A DNA stretch of 21,921 nt from JACMJP01 sp046160675 (GCA_046160675.1 JBJXHH010000078.1:1-21921); one strand, 5' to 3'. Counted from the first letter of the stretch, positions 8,382-17,044 are shown. Translations and numbers: made by a program. The notes: generated by a model not told the origin, from the sequence alone.

Positions 8382-10223
8382 ATGATCAAAAAAAATTACA
8401 TACTGGTTTTGTTCATGAGCGCATCCCTCACTCAGAATGTATTTGCACAAATAGTTGCAACAGATGGTTACACTCCCGATGAGTTGGCTTCAACCTTGGT
8501 AGGCTATGGGGTAACTATCTCAGGCGTAACACTAGACTGTCCCGATGGATTGGCGGGAATTTTTGATTGTATTGATTGCAGCCTCGGGCTTGATGAAGGA
8601 ATTGTTCTTACATCGGGAGGAGTTGATATGGTAGAAGGCCCTAACAACACAAGCGGTGCAACAGGATCTTGTGCAGGTTGCGGCTCCGGTGACCCCGATT
8701 TGGAAGACCTACTTCCCGGATATACTTCTTATGATGCATGTGTTCTTGAATTTGATGTAACTGCTACCTCCGATTCTGTGAAATTTGAATATGTGTTCGG
8801 TTCTGAAGAATATCTTGAATGGGTGGGTTCATCTTTTAATGATGTGTTTGGATTTTTCATCAGCGGACCGGGTATAGTTGGGGTTCAAAACATTGCACTG
8901 ATTCCGGGAACAACTACCCCAGTTTCCATCAACAATGTAAACGACATTGATAATCCTGAATATTATGTTGACAATGGCGATGGCTGGAGCTCACCTTACT
9001 CAACAGATGAATATTATGTGCAGTATGACGGGCTAACAGTTCCACTTATTGCCAAGGTGGCAGTGCAACCTTGCGAAACCTATCATCTGAAACTTGCTGT
9101 AAGCGACATGGGTGACGGAGTACTAGATTCAGGAGTTTTTATTAAAGCAGGAAGCCTCAGCAGCCCAGGAGTAATTATTGAATATTCGTATGATATTTCC
9201 GGGTATCCCACTTTGATAGAGGATTGTAATGACGGTCAACTTGATTTCAAACTCACTTTCCCACCACTTGATACTATAGAAGTGAATCTTATTATTTCAG
9301 GAACCGCAACAAATGGTATCGATTATACTGATATACCTACACTTGTTCAATTTCTTCCAGGCGACACCATTGAAACAATTTACCTTGATGTTTTTCCTGA
9401 CGGAATTATTGAAGGGATAGAAACTATTATTATTTCTGGAGAACTTTCCTGTACTGTTTCCGGTGGCGACAGTATAGTGATAGAAGTAAATGATCATGTA
9501 CCCCTTACAGCAGGACCTGACACTTTAATTTGTCCCGGCGAATCCGTTACTCTATTTGCTGAGGGCGGCAATGTATTTATCTGGGATAATTATGAAACTT
9601 TAAACGATTATGTTGGCGATAGTGTAATTGCAACACCTGAATATACAACGGACTACATAGTAACCGCAGTATTTTATCAATGCCTGAACTGGGATACTGT
9701 TACTGTAGAAGTAGAAGTGCCAGATGTAGATGCAGGCCCTGGTTTTGTAACAGCAGCAGGTGTAACTGTTGAATTGCAAGGAAGCGGATCCGGAACACCG
9801 GAGTGGTCGCCTGCTGAAAGTTTAGACGATCCTTACGAATTTGAACCTAACGCCCAACCTGATGTTACTACAACCTATTATTTAACTGTTACCTCAGACC
9901 TTGGTTGTGTATATGTTGATTCAACAGTTGTAACTGTATTAGAAGCAAGTGCAGTGTTTATACCCAACACTTTTTCACCCAATGGTGATGAAGTAAACGA
10001 CAATTTAAATATTGTTACATTTGACGAAATCGTTCTTGACAATTTTGAAATTTACAACCGTTGGGGAAAAAGGGTTTTCCAAACACAAGATATTACACAG
10101 GGCTGGGATGGAACTTGGCAAGGAAAAACTCAGGAAATTGGAACATATACTTATATATTTGTCGCCCGTGATTACCTCAATAATATTATTACTAAAAACG
10201 GAACTATAATTCTTTTAAGATAA
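8382..10223 (+). CDS. choice-of-anchor-L adhesin-like protein with T9SS type B sorting domain, copy 2
   Basis: This 613-residue protein is a tandem paralogue of the preceding gene with the same architecture. It has a signal peptide to about residue 23 (NVFAQ), an anchor-L domain at about 33-265 (EYVFGSEEYLEW, FFISGPGI, NIALIPGT, DSGVFIKAGSLSSPG), a Calx-beta-like domain, two PKD-like units and a type B sorting domain (PNTFSPNGDEVND, IYNRWGKRVFQ, GWDGTWQGK, GTYTYIF). By eye the anchor-L domains are roughly two thirds identical, while the middle and C-terminal domains have diverged more. It carries an extra cysteine pair (CAGC, about residues 97-100) in a loop where copy 1 has a single cysteine. 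The PorP/SprF gene begins 22 bp downstream, the usual neighbour of type B substrates. Confidence 0.9.
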   Translation: MIKKNYILVLFMSASLTQNVFAQIVATDGYTPDELASTLVGYGVTISGVTLDCPDGLAGIFDCIDCSLGLDEGIVLTSGGVDMVEGPNNTSGATGSCAGCGSGDPDLEDLLPGYTSYDACVLEFDVTATSDSVKFEYVFGSEEYLEWVGSSFNDVFGFFISGPGIVGVQNIALIPGTTTPVSINNVNDIDNPEYYVDNGDGWSSPYSTDEYYVQYDGLTVPLIAKVAVQPCETYHLKLAVSDMGDGVLDSGVFIKAGSLSSPGVIIEYSYDISGYPTLIEDCNDGQLDFKLTFPPLDTIEVNLIISGTATNGIDYTDIPTLVQFLPGDTIETIYLDVFPDGIIEGIETIIISGELSCTVSGGDSIVIEVNDHVPLTAGPDTLICPGESVTLFAEGGNVFIWDNYETLNDYVGDSVIATPEYTTDYIVTAVFYQCLNWDTVTVEVEVPDVDAGPGFVTAAGVTVELQGSGSGTPEWSPAESLDDPYEFEPNAQPDVTTTYYLTVTSDLGCVYVDSTVVTVLEASAVFIPNTFSPNGDEVNDNLNIVTFDEIVLDNFEIYNRWGKRVFQTQDITQGWDGTWQGKTQEIGTYTYIFVARDYLNNIITKNGTIILLR

Positions 10224-10245
10224 ACAAAGATCAAACACCAACTAC

Positions 10246-11256
10246 ATGAAAAATCTGAACAAGATCATCGTTGCAGTGCTAATGCTCGTAACCGTAGGAG
10301 CTACGGCTCAGGATATTCATTTTTCACAGTTCAACAATGAACCCCTGGCATTGAACCCTGCACTTACAGGAAACTATGAATGCGACTGGAGAGCCGGTTT
10401 GAACTACCGTTCACAATGGAGTTCGCTTGCACCTTACGAAACTTATTGTGCATTTTTTGACATCCCTGTAATTCGGGGTATAGGCGGAACAGATAATGTA
10501 GCTGCCGGTATTAATCTTTATAATGATGTTTCTGGAGATGGGAACCTTTCAAATCTCACAGCTTCGCTTTCAGCGGCCTATCATAAAGGGCTGGGAAGAA
10601 ATCATTACATCTCTCTTGGAGTTTCAGGTTCTTTCTCACAAAAAAGCATTCAGTGGGATCAGTTGTATTTTGCAACACAGTTTGACGGCGCATCATTTAA
10701 CCCATCCCTCCCTAGTTTTGAAAATTATAGCGGAGATAACATCAACAATATTGATGTTGGTTTAGGCCTGGTTTATAAAGGAAGGTTTAATGAATACCTG
10801 CAAGCTGAAGTGGGAGGAGCTTTAAACCATCTTACCACTCCAACGGAAACATTCCTCGGGGATGAAAGCAATGAACTCGGAAGTCGTATAACAGCGCATG
10901 GAAGATTTGTTGTAAATGCTACAAAGAATTTCGCAATTATTCCTACCGGTTTATTTATGACACAATCAGGGGCACAGGAAATAGTAGTAGGAGCTGATTT
11001 AGGGTATTACATGGAGAATCCACAGTTTCCAGCCACATTTTATCTTGGAGCCTATACTCGACTAAATGACGCAATCATACCACATATTGGCGTTGATTAT
11101 AAGAATTTCAAACTAGGAGTTTCTTATGATATAAATAACTCTGACCTCCAGGTAGCCACCAACAGTAAAGGCGGGCTTGAAATTTCTCTTATATACCAGG
11201 GATGTATTCTTCCTGTTATACCTGATCAGTTTATTTTACCTTGCCCGAGATATTAA
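10246..11256 (+). CDS. PorP/SprF family T9SS outer-membrane protein
   Basis: The 336-residue protein has a signal peptide ending at about ATAQ (residue 22). It continues with the family hallmark DIHFSQFNNEPLALNPALTG and the following WRAGLNYRSQW. The remainder alternates short beta strands and turns, as in an outer-membrane barrel, with the typical internal segments GINLYNDVSGDGN, LSAAYHKGLG, VGLGLVYKG and YDINNSDLQ. In Flavobacterium johnsoniae, SprF and SprF-like proteins are needed for secretion of type B-sorted partners such as SprB. From the gene order I infer that this protein is the cognate partner of the two anchor-L proteins upstream. The OmpA-family gene follows after 37 bp. Confidence in the family is high; the partner assignment is inference. 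Confidence 0.93.
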   Translation: MKNLNKIIVAVLMLVTVGATAQDIHFSQFNNEPLALNPALTGNYECDWRAGLNYRSQWSSLAPYETYCAFFDIPVIRGIGGTDNVAAGINLYNDVSGDGNLSNLTASLSAAYHKGLGRNHYISLGVSGSFSQKSIQWDQLYFATQFDGASFNPSLPSFENYSGDNINNIDVGLGLVYKGRFNEYLQAEVGGALNHLTTPTETFLGDESNELGSRITAHGRFVVNATKNFAIIPTGLFMTQSGAQEIVVGADLGYYMENPQFPATFYLGAYTRLNDAIIPHIGVDYKNFKLGVSYDINNSDLQVATNSKGGLEISLIYQGCILPVIPDQFILPCPRY

Positions 11257-11293
11257 TTAAGTAGAAACATTAAACAGTAGAACCAACTATAAA

Positions 11294-14035
11294 ATGCAGA
11301 ATATGAAAAAATATATTGTTGTTGTTGTATCCATTTTTATTTTTATTTCCCAGGCTTCTGCCCAAAAACCCAATGAGAGTGTAGATGGAAACGGCAAAAA
11401 AGTAAAATTGAACCGCCAGCAAATGTTAGGGGACATTTTACAGAAGTCCGGCAGTTATTATAATGCCATAGATGTTTACTTGCAGGATTACCAGGAAAAC
11501 CCGGATAATTATTCAGGATATCAACTTGCTTACACTTATTTTTTGGCAAGAGATTATAAAAATGCAGAAGCATGGTTTAAAAAAATGGTTGAAAAAGCGC
11601 AAGCAGATTATCCTAAAAGCCAGTTTTACTATGCAATGAGCCTGAAGATGAACGGAAAGTATGATGAGGCCATTGCAGAATTTGCTAAAGCACAGAAAGC
11701 AAAAATAAAAGGAAGTGAAGCCGCAATATTCAAGCGCACTGCTAAGAATGAAAGTAAAGGCTGTGAACTCGCAAAAGTATTGGCATCCCAGCCGTTGAAA
11801 ATGGAGATTAACCACCTGGGAGCAAACATTAATAATAATTATACTGACTTTTCACCTACTTACAACCCAACTACACAAGAACTTGTTTACGCCTCATTAG
11901 TATCAAAAGAAATAATTGACCTTGGAGCCAGCAAGAAAGTAGAGTTAAAATCAAAAATCTTTACGGCAAAACGACAAGGCAGCGGATGGACAAACGGAAG
12001 AGAAATAGCCGGCCCTTTTAATGAAACAAACAGCCAGGTAGGTAACGGAGCATATTCTCCTGATGGAAAAAGATTCTACTTTACGCAGTGCGAGCCTAAT
12101 GAAGAACTTAAGATGATTTGTAAAATTTACATGAGTTCTTTAGATGGGGGCGAATGGACAAAACCCAAAATAATCTCTGATGTGAATGCCTCTGATGGGT
12201 TTACTACTACACATCCTACAGTAGGTATTGCAAAGGGGGGGAAAGAGATTTTGTACTTTTCTTCAAACCGTGAAGGAACAGTTGGTGGAATGGACATCTG
12301 GTATTCTGAGATTAGAGATGGGGGTAAAGTTTATACCTCCCCTCAAAATTGCGGCAGAAAGATCAACACTACCGGCGATGAGATCACACCGTTTTACAGT
12401 GTAAAAGAAGACCTTTTGTATTTCAGTTCAAACGGCCTGATAAACATTGGCGGGCAGGATGTATTCAAAACAAAAGGAAGCATGAAAAGCTGGGATGCAG
12501 CACTAAACGTTGGTATTCCTGTAAACAGCAGCGTTGACGATTTCTATTATACAGTTGATAATGTGAAATCAAGAACGGGTTTTATGGTTTCTAACCGCCC
12601 CGGCGGGTTCAGTGTAAAAAGCGAAACCTGTTGTGATGATATTTATGAATTCAAATATATTGTTCCCCCTGTATTTACCATCATGGGAAATGCCATTAAC
12701 AAAAGAACAAATGAAAAGATGGCTGATGTTTCAATCACCTTGTTTAAGACAGGAACGAATGTAGACGCAGCAGTGAGTTCAAAAATGAAAATGTTTGAAT
12801 TCTACCGGGGTTCTGAATTTGAAAAGTACAAACTCACCGGTTCTATGGATGGATATTTCACAGGTGAAGCAACGGTGAGTACAGTAGGTTTAACTGATGA
12901 TGATACAGTATATGTTGACATTATCATGGAACCTCTTCCCATAGAGATCAATGTGAAAAATATTTATTACGAACTTGATAAAGCTGACATTCGTCCGGAA
13001 TCAAACCCGGCTTTGGATTCTCTCTATAATATTCTCAAAGCAAATCCCGCATTGATTGTAGAGATTGGGTCTCATACAGACAGCAGAAATACGAATGTGT
13101 ATAACGATACACTTTCACAAAAAAGGGCTCAGGCTGTGGTAACTTACCTTTCTGAAAGAGGATTGGATGTTTCAAGAATGCAAGCGAAAGGCTACGGCGA
13201 AACTACTCCTTATACTTTATTAAGAAACTACACTACTCCCAGCGGTAAAAATGTTCCCGCAGGTACTTCCTTGACCGAAGCTTTCATTAATAAATACAAA
13301 GGCAACAAAACAGACTTTGAATACCTGCACCAGATTAACCGCCGCACGGAATTCAAAATACTTGGCGAGATACCAGGGGCAAACATAAGGTATGATGCTT
13401 CTGAGATTGATGCAATGAAAGCATTAGAAAGGGAGAAGCAGGAAAAAGAAGAATATGAAAAAAACAAAAAGTTGTATGACTTGCAAATATTGGAAGAAGG
13501 TGATGTAATAGATGTACCGGATAATTCAAACCAGCAAACAACAACAACAACGACTACTGATACAAAAGCAACAGACACAAAAACAGCAACGACAGATACT
13601 AAAACTGAGAAAAAACCAAAAGAGAATACAAAACCTGCAGGTAAAGCGGGTGTAGATCCTGTATTGGTGAAAAAAGGAGCCTTGTATGAAGGAAATGCAG
13701 TGGTTAATGGAACGGACTCTAAATACATCCTGAACTTGAATCCTCAGATAAAAGTCTCAATGATCAGTGATGAGTTTTATATCAAACTACGGGATGCAAA
13801 TGCTATATCTGAATCAGATATTAAAAATGATAAACCCACAAACCTGTCTGATGGAACTACTGTTAAAGGAGATATAGTAACAATTAAAACATTGCAGCTT
13901 GGGGAAACAGTGCTTACAAACATAGATGCGAAAATTAACACAACAATTACAGGAAGTCTGGTTGTTGGTGGACCGGTGATTGAAGAAAATGGCTGTTCAG
14001 TGGATACCAAAAATTTAAAATTGAAATGTAAATAA
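11294..14035 (+). CDS. TPR-PD40-OmpA family protein with a degenerate retropepsin-like C-terminal domain
   Basis: The 913-residue protein begins with a signal peptide (cleavage near QASAQ, residue 24). Domains in order are TPR-like helices (about 40-150), a PD40/WD40-like propeller (about 185-445, with SPDGKRFYFTQ, LYFSSNREGTVGGMDIW, LLYFSSNGLINIGGQDVF), a carboxypeptidase-regulatory-like unit (about 462-547), and an OmpA domain (about 555-690, with HTDSRNTNVYNDTLSQKRAQ holding the peptidoglycan-binding Asp and Arg). OmpA proteins with these parts, such as PorE, anchor T9SS components to the cell wall. A Thr/Lys-rich linker (about 745-785) leads to an extra 125-residue domain that resembles a retropepsin-like aspartic protease but reads YILNLNPQ where a protease would have FILDTGAS. 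A second ATG at 11303 is an equally good start. Its place as last gene of the operon suggests it anchors the PorP/SprF-substrate complex. Confidence 0.9.
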   Translation: MQNMKKYIVVVVSIFIFISQASAQKPNESVDGNGKKVKLNRQQMLGDILQKSGSYYNAIDVYLQDYQENPDNYSGYQLAYTYFLARDYKNAEAWFKKMVEKAQADYPKSQFYYAMSLKMNGKYDEAIAEFAKAQKAKIKGSEAAIFKRTAKNESKGCELAKVLASQPLKMEINHLGANINNNYTDFSPTYNPTTQELVYASLVSKEIIDLGASKKVELKSKIFTAKRQGSGWTNGREIAGPFNETNSQVGNGAYSPDGKRFYFTQCEPNEELKMICKIYMSSLDGGEWTKPKIISDVNASDGFTTTHPTVGIAKGGKEILYFSSNREGTVGGMDIWYSEIRDGGKVYTSPQNCGRKINTTGDEITPFYSVKEDLLYFSSNGLINIGGQDVFKTKGSMKSWDAALNVGIPVNSSVDDFYYTVDNVKSRTGFMVSNRPGGFSVKSETCCDDIYEFKYIVPPVFTIMGNAINKRTNEKMADVSITLFKTGTNVDAAVSSKMKMFEFYRGSEFEKYKLTGSMDGYFTGEATVSTVGLTDDDTVYVDIIMEPLPIEINVKNIYYELDKADIRPESNPALDSLYNILKANPALIVEIGSHTDSRNTNVYNDTLSQKRAQAVVTYLSERGLDVSRMQAKGYGETTPYTLLRNYTTPSGKNVPAGTSLTEAFINKYKGNKTDFEYLHQINRRTEFKILGEIPGANIRYDASEIDAMKALEREKQEKEEYEKNKKLYDLQILEEGDVIDVPDNSNQQTTTTTTTDTKATDTKTATTDTKTEKKPKENTKPAGKAGVDPVLVKKGALYEGNAVVNGTDSKYILNLNPQIKVSMISDEFYIKLRDANAISESDIKNDKPTNLSDGTTVKGDIVTIKTLQLGETVLTNIDAKINTTITGSLVVGGPVIEENGCSVDTKNLKLKCK

Positions 14036-14056
14036 GGAAATTTCTGTTTCTATTTA

Positions 14057-14092
14057 CAAAAGCTCCCGGATTTCAGGGGGCTTTTGTTTTTA
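14057..14092 (+). terminator. intrinsic terminator of the anchor-L/PorP/OmpA operon
   Basis: An 11-bp stem (14057-14067 with 14076-14086, including one G-T pair) encloses an 8-base loop and is followed by TTTTTAT. It begins 21 bp after the OmpA stop codon and supports 6519-14035 as one transcription unit. Confidence 0.88.
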
Positions 14093-14170
14093 TAAAAGAA
14101 AGCTTGTGGTGGCCAACCAAAACTTGCCATTTGAATATTCAGGGATTCTTTTTTTGCTGATATTTGTATC

Positions 14171-14791
14171 ATGATCAGCAAAGAACAGATACAGGAATAC
14201 TTTAAAGCCGGGCAACTGGATAAGATCATTGAACATGAAACGGAAATCATTGCTCAAGAAGAAGATGATGATGCAAAACAGGCACTTGCTCTGGCCTATT
14301 TTCATTCTAAACAGTTTGAACATTCCACACCCTTGTTTCAGAAACTTGCTGAAAAACGAAATGTCTCTAGTGCATGGTTCCATGTATGTACTTCGGCGGT
14401 GGCTGAAAAGAAATTTGAACTTGCAGAGGAGGCATACAAAAAAACTCAGGAACTTGTGAAGTTTGAAAAACACACCCAACACTCAGTGCCAGTGAGCATG
14501 ATGGGATATATTTACATGTCTGCCCTGGCAGATGCAGGCAACTACACCGCAGCACTCCCCCTGCTGGAAAAAATGAAGAATAATTACAAAGCTATCTTCA
14601 TTACGCAGGATCATTTTGCTGCTTCCCGCCACTTGCCCTTTTTCAGCATTTTTTTACTATCGGCGAAAACGATATTTCAAAACACCAGTGATAAAAATTT
14701 TGCATCCGCTTGGTTTAATGACTTTATCAGCGGGGTAGACTCAGACGGTAAAGAAAAGCTGGAAGAACTAAGGAAGGAATTGGGGGTTTGA
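14171..14791 (+). CDS. TPR-repeat protein, function unknown
   Basis: The 206-residue protein is almost wholly helical with no signal peptide, so it is probably cytoplasmic. Helix pairs with TPR-like spacing are visible: DAKQALALAYFHSKQFEHSTPLF, SAWFHVCTSAVAEKKFELAEEAYKK and MGYIYMSALADAGNYTAALPLLEKM (each in the first 140 residues). The C-terminal part (about 145-206) is helical but not clearly TPR. Such repeats mediate protein binding, so a scaffold role is likely, but no partner can be named. It lies after the terminator of the preceding operon. A near-match to the -7 box (GATATTTG, 14159-14166) ends only four bases before the ATG. The downstream gene is 123 bp away, so this gene may be monocistronic. 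Confidence 0.8.
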   Translation: MISKEQIQEYFKAGQLDKIIEHETEIIAQEEDDDAKQALALAYFHSKQFEHSTPLFQKLAEKRNVSSAWFHVCTSAVAEKKFELAEEAYKKTQELVKFEKHTQHSVPVSMMGYIYMSALADAGNYTAALPLLEKMKNNYKAIFITQDHFAASRHLPFFSIFLLSAKTIFQNTSDKNFASAWFNDFISGVDSDGKEKLEELRKELGV

Positions 14792-14914
14792 AACATGTTG
14801 ATGAGCATTTTGTAATTACACTGTCATTTGATAAATCACATTCAATTTTTAACTTAAATTGAACAGAGATACCAAATAACTATCTGTAATTTTATTCTGC
14901 CTAAAATTTTTACT

Positions 14915-16885
14915 ATGAAGAGTTTTCTTACAATTATTTCCTTTTTTTTTACAAGTTATTGCATATCTCAAGTAATACTTAGCGAAAAATTTGAGTCCGA
15001 TACACTCCCGTCAGGGTGGACTCAGGAGACTTTTGCATCAGATGGAGGGTGGTTACTTGGAGATAACCATGACCTTGCAAGTGCCATCTTCCCAATTCGT
15101 GAGCATGGAAATTTTATTGCTACAAATGATAAATGTTTTTGTGATAAAATGAATGATTTTCTAATGAGCCCTTCAATGGATTTTTCAGCTTACTCAAATA
15201 TCTGGTTGAACTATGTATATTCTTATGTAGATATTTCCCCCCAAAATTTTACATTGGAAATTTCCATTGATGGGGGAGCTAGCTGGGAAGAACTGGAAGA
15301 TCTGCCTTCCAGCGCAGCGGGATACATGGGTTGGTGGGAAGTGAAATTTTTTGACTTGAGTGATTATGCGGGCTTTGCTGATGTGAAATTGGGATTCAGA
15401 TACAGCGATGGAGGTGATTGGTGGAGTTGGGGTGCAGCCATTGATAATTTCAAAGTTTTTCAACCTCTTGATTATGACATTTCTCTTGACTCAGTTTATG
15501 TAAGTGATAAATTTTCTGAAGTGGGAAGCGGAATTACATTAAGTGGGGTGATAACTAATTTCGGCACAAACACAATTCATTCTTTTGATGCAATATGGGA
15601 TGACGGCACTACTGATATGCCTGTTACGATAAGCGGACTTGAGTTAGTACCGTTTGATAAAACGAGTTTTACTCATACCATTGATTATGTACCAACTGAA
15701 CCAATACCCTACATGATAGAGTTGTCTGTGAAGAACCCTGATGGAATGACTGACATGGTTGAAGCTGACAATGCATTAGACACAACAGTGCATGGTTGCA
15801 GCATCAAACCTGATAAAAAAGTTGTTGCTGAACTGGCAACCGGAACCTGGTGCAGCTGGTGTGTACGGGGGCATGTGTACATAGATAGCATGTATGAATT
15901 ATACCCCGAACAATTCATAGGCATTGCAGTACACAATAGTGACCCAATGGAATTAACAGCCTATGATGAAGCAATGTATGCATACATGAACTACCTGAAT
16001 TTTAATGGAGGTGCCGGTTATCCATCTATTATTGCAGATCATAAATATTACATGGATCCCATAGAGATGCCTGAAAAAATGCCGCTAATGATGAATGAAA
16101 CACCCCCTCTTGCATTAGATATTTACGGACATTATAACGATACTACCGGTTTAACTACAATTGACCTGAAAACAACTTTTGTTACCAGACTCACACCAAT
16201 TGATTACAGAATTAATCTTATTTTAACTGAGGATAGCGTTACAGGAACCAGCAGTGGTTATGATCAGCATAATGCATATGCGGGAGGCGCATACGGAGAA
16301 ATGGGTGGGTACGAGTCTCTGCCTTATATCATTCCTGCAGAAATGATGCAATATGATCATGTTGCCAGATATCTTGCTAATGGGTGGGATGGAAAAGAAG
16401 ATAGTCACCCGGTTTCGGTAAATGACGGGGATACTATTTACAATCATTACTTGGTTGAGGTGGATGCTGATTGGAATATTGCCAAACTAAAAATAATTGC
16501 CACAGTACTTGATTATGCTACCGGTGAATTTATAAATGCCAATTCAGTAAAATTGCTTGAGCTTGTACAGCAACAAATTGATACTTCTGGCACTGATACT
16601 ACTGGGGTGGAAATAAATACATCTTTTATAACTCCTTTATTATATGTATATCCTAACCCTGCTGATGAGGTTTGTTACATAAGCATAATTACCTCTAAAA
16701 CTATTAACATGGAAATAGCAATAACTGATCTGGCGGGAAGAACTGTCTTTAATAAAAGTAATACTTTGGCTATTGGAGAAAATAATCTTTTTCTTCAAAC
16801 AGGTTTTTGGGCAGAAGGCATATACCTTTTAACGGCAAAATTAGATGATACTATAATTACTAAGAAAGTATCAATACTACATTAA
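14915..16885 (+). CDS. secreted Omp28-like thioredoxin-fold protein with anchor-J domain and T9SS type A sorting domain
   Basis: The 656-residue protein has a signal peptide to about residue 19 (SYCISQ). A choice-of-anchor-J/cleaved-adhesin-like domain spans about 20-182 (EKFESDTLPSGWTQ, LMSPSMDFSAYSNIWL, LEISIDGGASWEEL, WSWGAAIDNFKVF). A CARDB-like beta domain covers about 185-295. At about 300-560 it matches Omp28-related proteins, beginning VVAELATGTWCSWCVRGH. This is a thioredoxin-like fold with a CxxC pair (C313, C316) and a possible cis-Pro in GAGYPSI (P370). The C-terminus (about 575-656) is a T9SS type A sorting domain (VYPNPADE, ITDLAGRTVFN, GIYLLTAKLDD, KKVSI). It should be exported to the cell surface, possibly with a thiol-disulfide role, though Omp28 function is not well settled. 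No cotranscribed partner is visible. Confidence 0.87.
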   Translation: MKSFLTIISFFFTSYCISQVILSEKFESDTLPSGWTQETFASDGGWLLGDNHDLASAIFPIREHGNFIATNDKCFCDKMNDFLMSPSMDFSAYSNIWLNYVYSYVDISPQNFTLEISIDGGASWEELEDLPSSAAGYMGWWEVKFFDLSDYAGFADVKLGFRYSDGGDWWSWGAAIDNFKVFQPLDYDISLDSVYVSDKFSEVGSGITLSGVITNFGTNTIHSFDAIWDDGTTDMPVTISGLELVPFDKTSFTHTIDYVPTEPIPYMIELSVKNPDGMTDMVEADNALDTTVHGCSIKPDKKVVAELATGTWCSWCVRGHVYIDSMYELYPEQFIGIAVHNSDPMELTAYDEAMYAYMNYLNFNGGAGYPSIIADHKYYMDPIEMPEKMPLMMNETPPLALDIYGHYNDTTGLTTIDLKTTFVTRLTPIDYRINLILTEDSVTGTSSGYDQHNAYAGGAYGEMGGYESLPYIIPAEMMQYDHVARYLANGWDGKEDSHPVSVNDGDTIYNHYLVEVDADWNIAKLKIIATVLDYATGEFINANSVKLLELVQQQIDTSGTDTTGVEINTSFITPLLYVYPNPADEVCYISIITSKTINMEIAITDLAGRTVFNKSNTLAIGENNLFLQTGFWAEGIYLLTAKLDDTIITKKVSILH

Positions 16886-16908
16886 ATCAGAAGATATTTC
16901 GCAGTCAT

Positions 16909-16931
16909 GGTTGGTGTTATTTCCACCAACC
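16909..16931 (+). other. hairpin just downstream of the Omp28-like gene
   Basis: A perfect 8-bp stem (GGTTGGTG with CACCAACC) around a 7-base loop starts 24 bp after the stop codon at 16885. No T-run follows it on either strand, so it is not a textbook intrinsic terminator. It may be a 3'-end stabiliser or a weak terminator. Confidence 0.4.
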
Positions 16932-16978
16932 AAAGGGAGTTTCCATCTTTTATCTCCAAAAATTCCTTTTTTCTGTTT

Positions 16979-17008
16979 CCGCAAAGTCTTCTTCCGGAGA
17001 CTTTACGG
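16979..17008. other. imperfect hairpin in intergenic region
   Basis: CCGCAAAGTCT (16979-16989) pairs with AGACTTTACGG (16998-17008) over 10 of 11 positions around an 8-base loop. No gene explains it, and no T-run follows. It lies between the Omp28-like gene and the 21-bp repeat array, so it could be part of a non-coding transcript or a protein-binding site. Confidence 0.4.
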
Positions 17009-17044
17009 CATAGTACAGGTAAGTATATTTACAATCGAAAATGT

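Noticed and set aside
13228..13728. 166-codon minus-strand open frame opposite the OmpA gene
   Set aside because: It is the antisense of the Thr/Lys-rich linker and flanking OmpA sequence; the low-complexity Val/Ser/Phe composition comes from the linker codons on the other strand.
14792..14914. Regulatory element ahead of the Omp28-like gene
   Set aside because: There is a short inverted repeat (CAATTT...AAATTG) in very AT-rich DNA, but it is too short to separate from chance.
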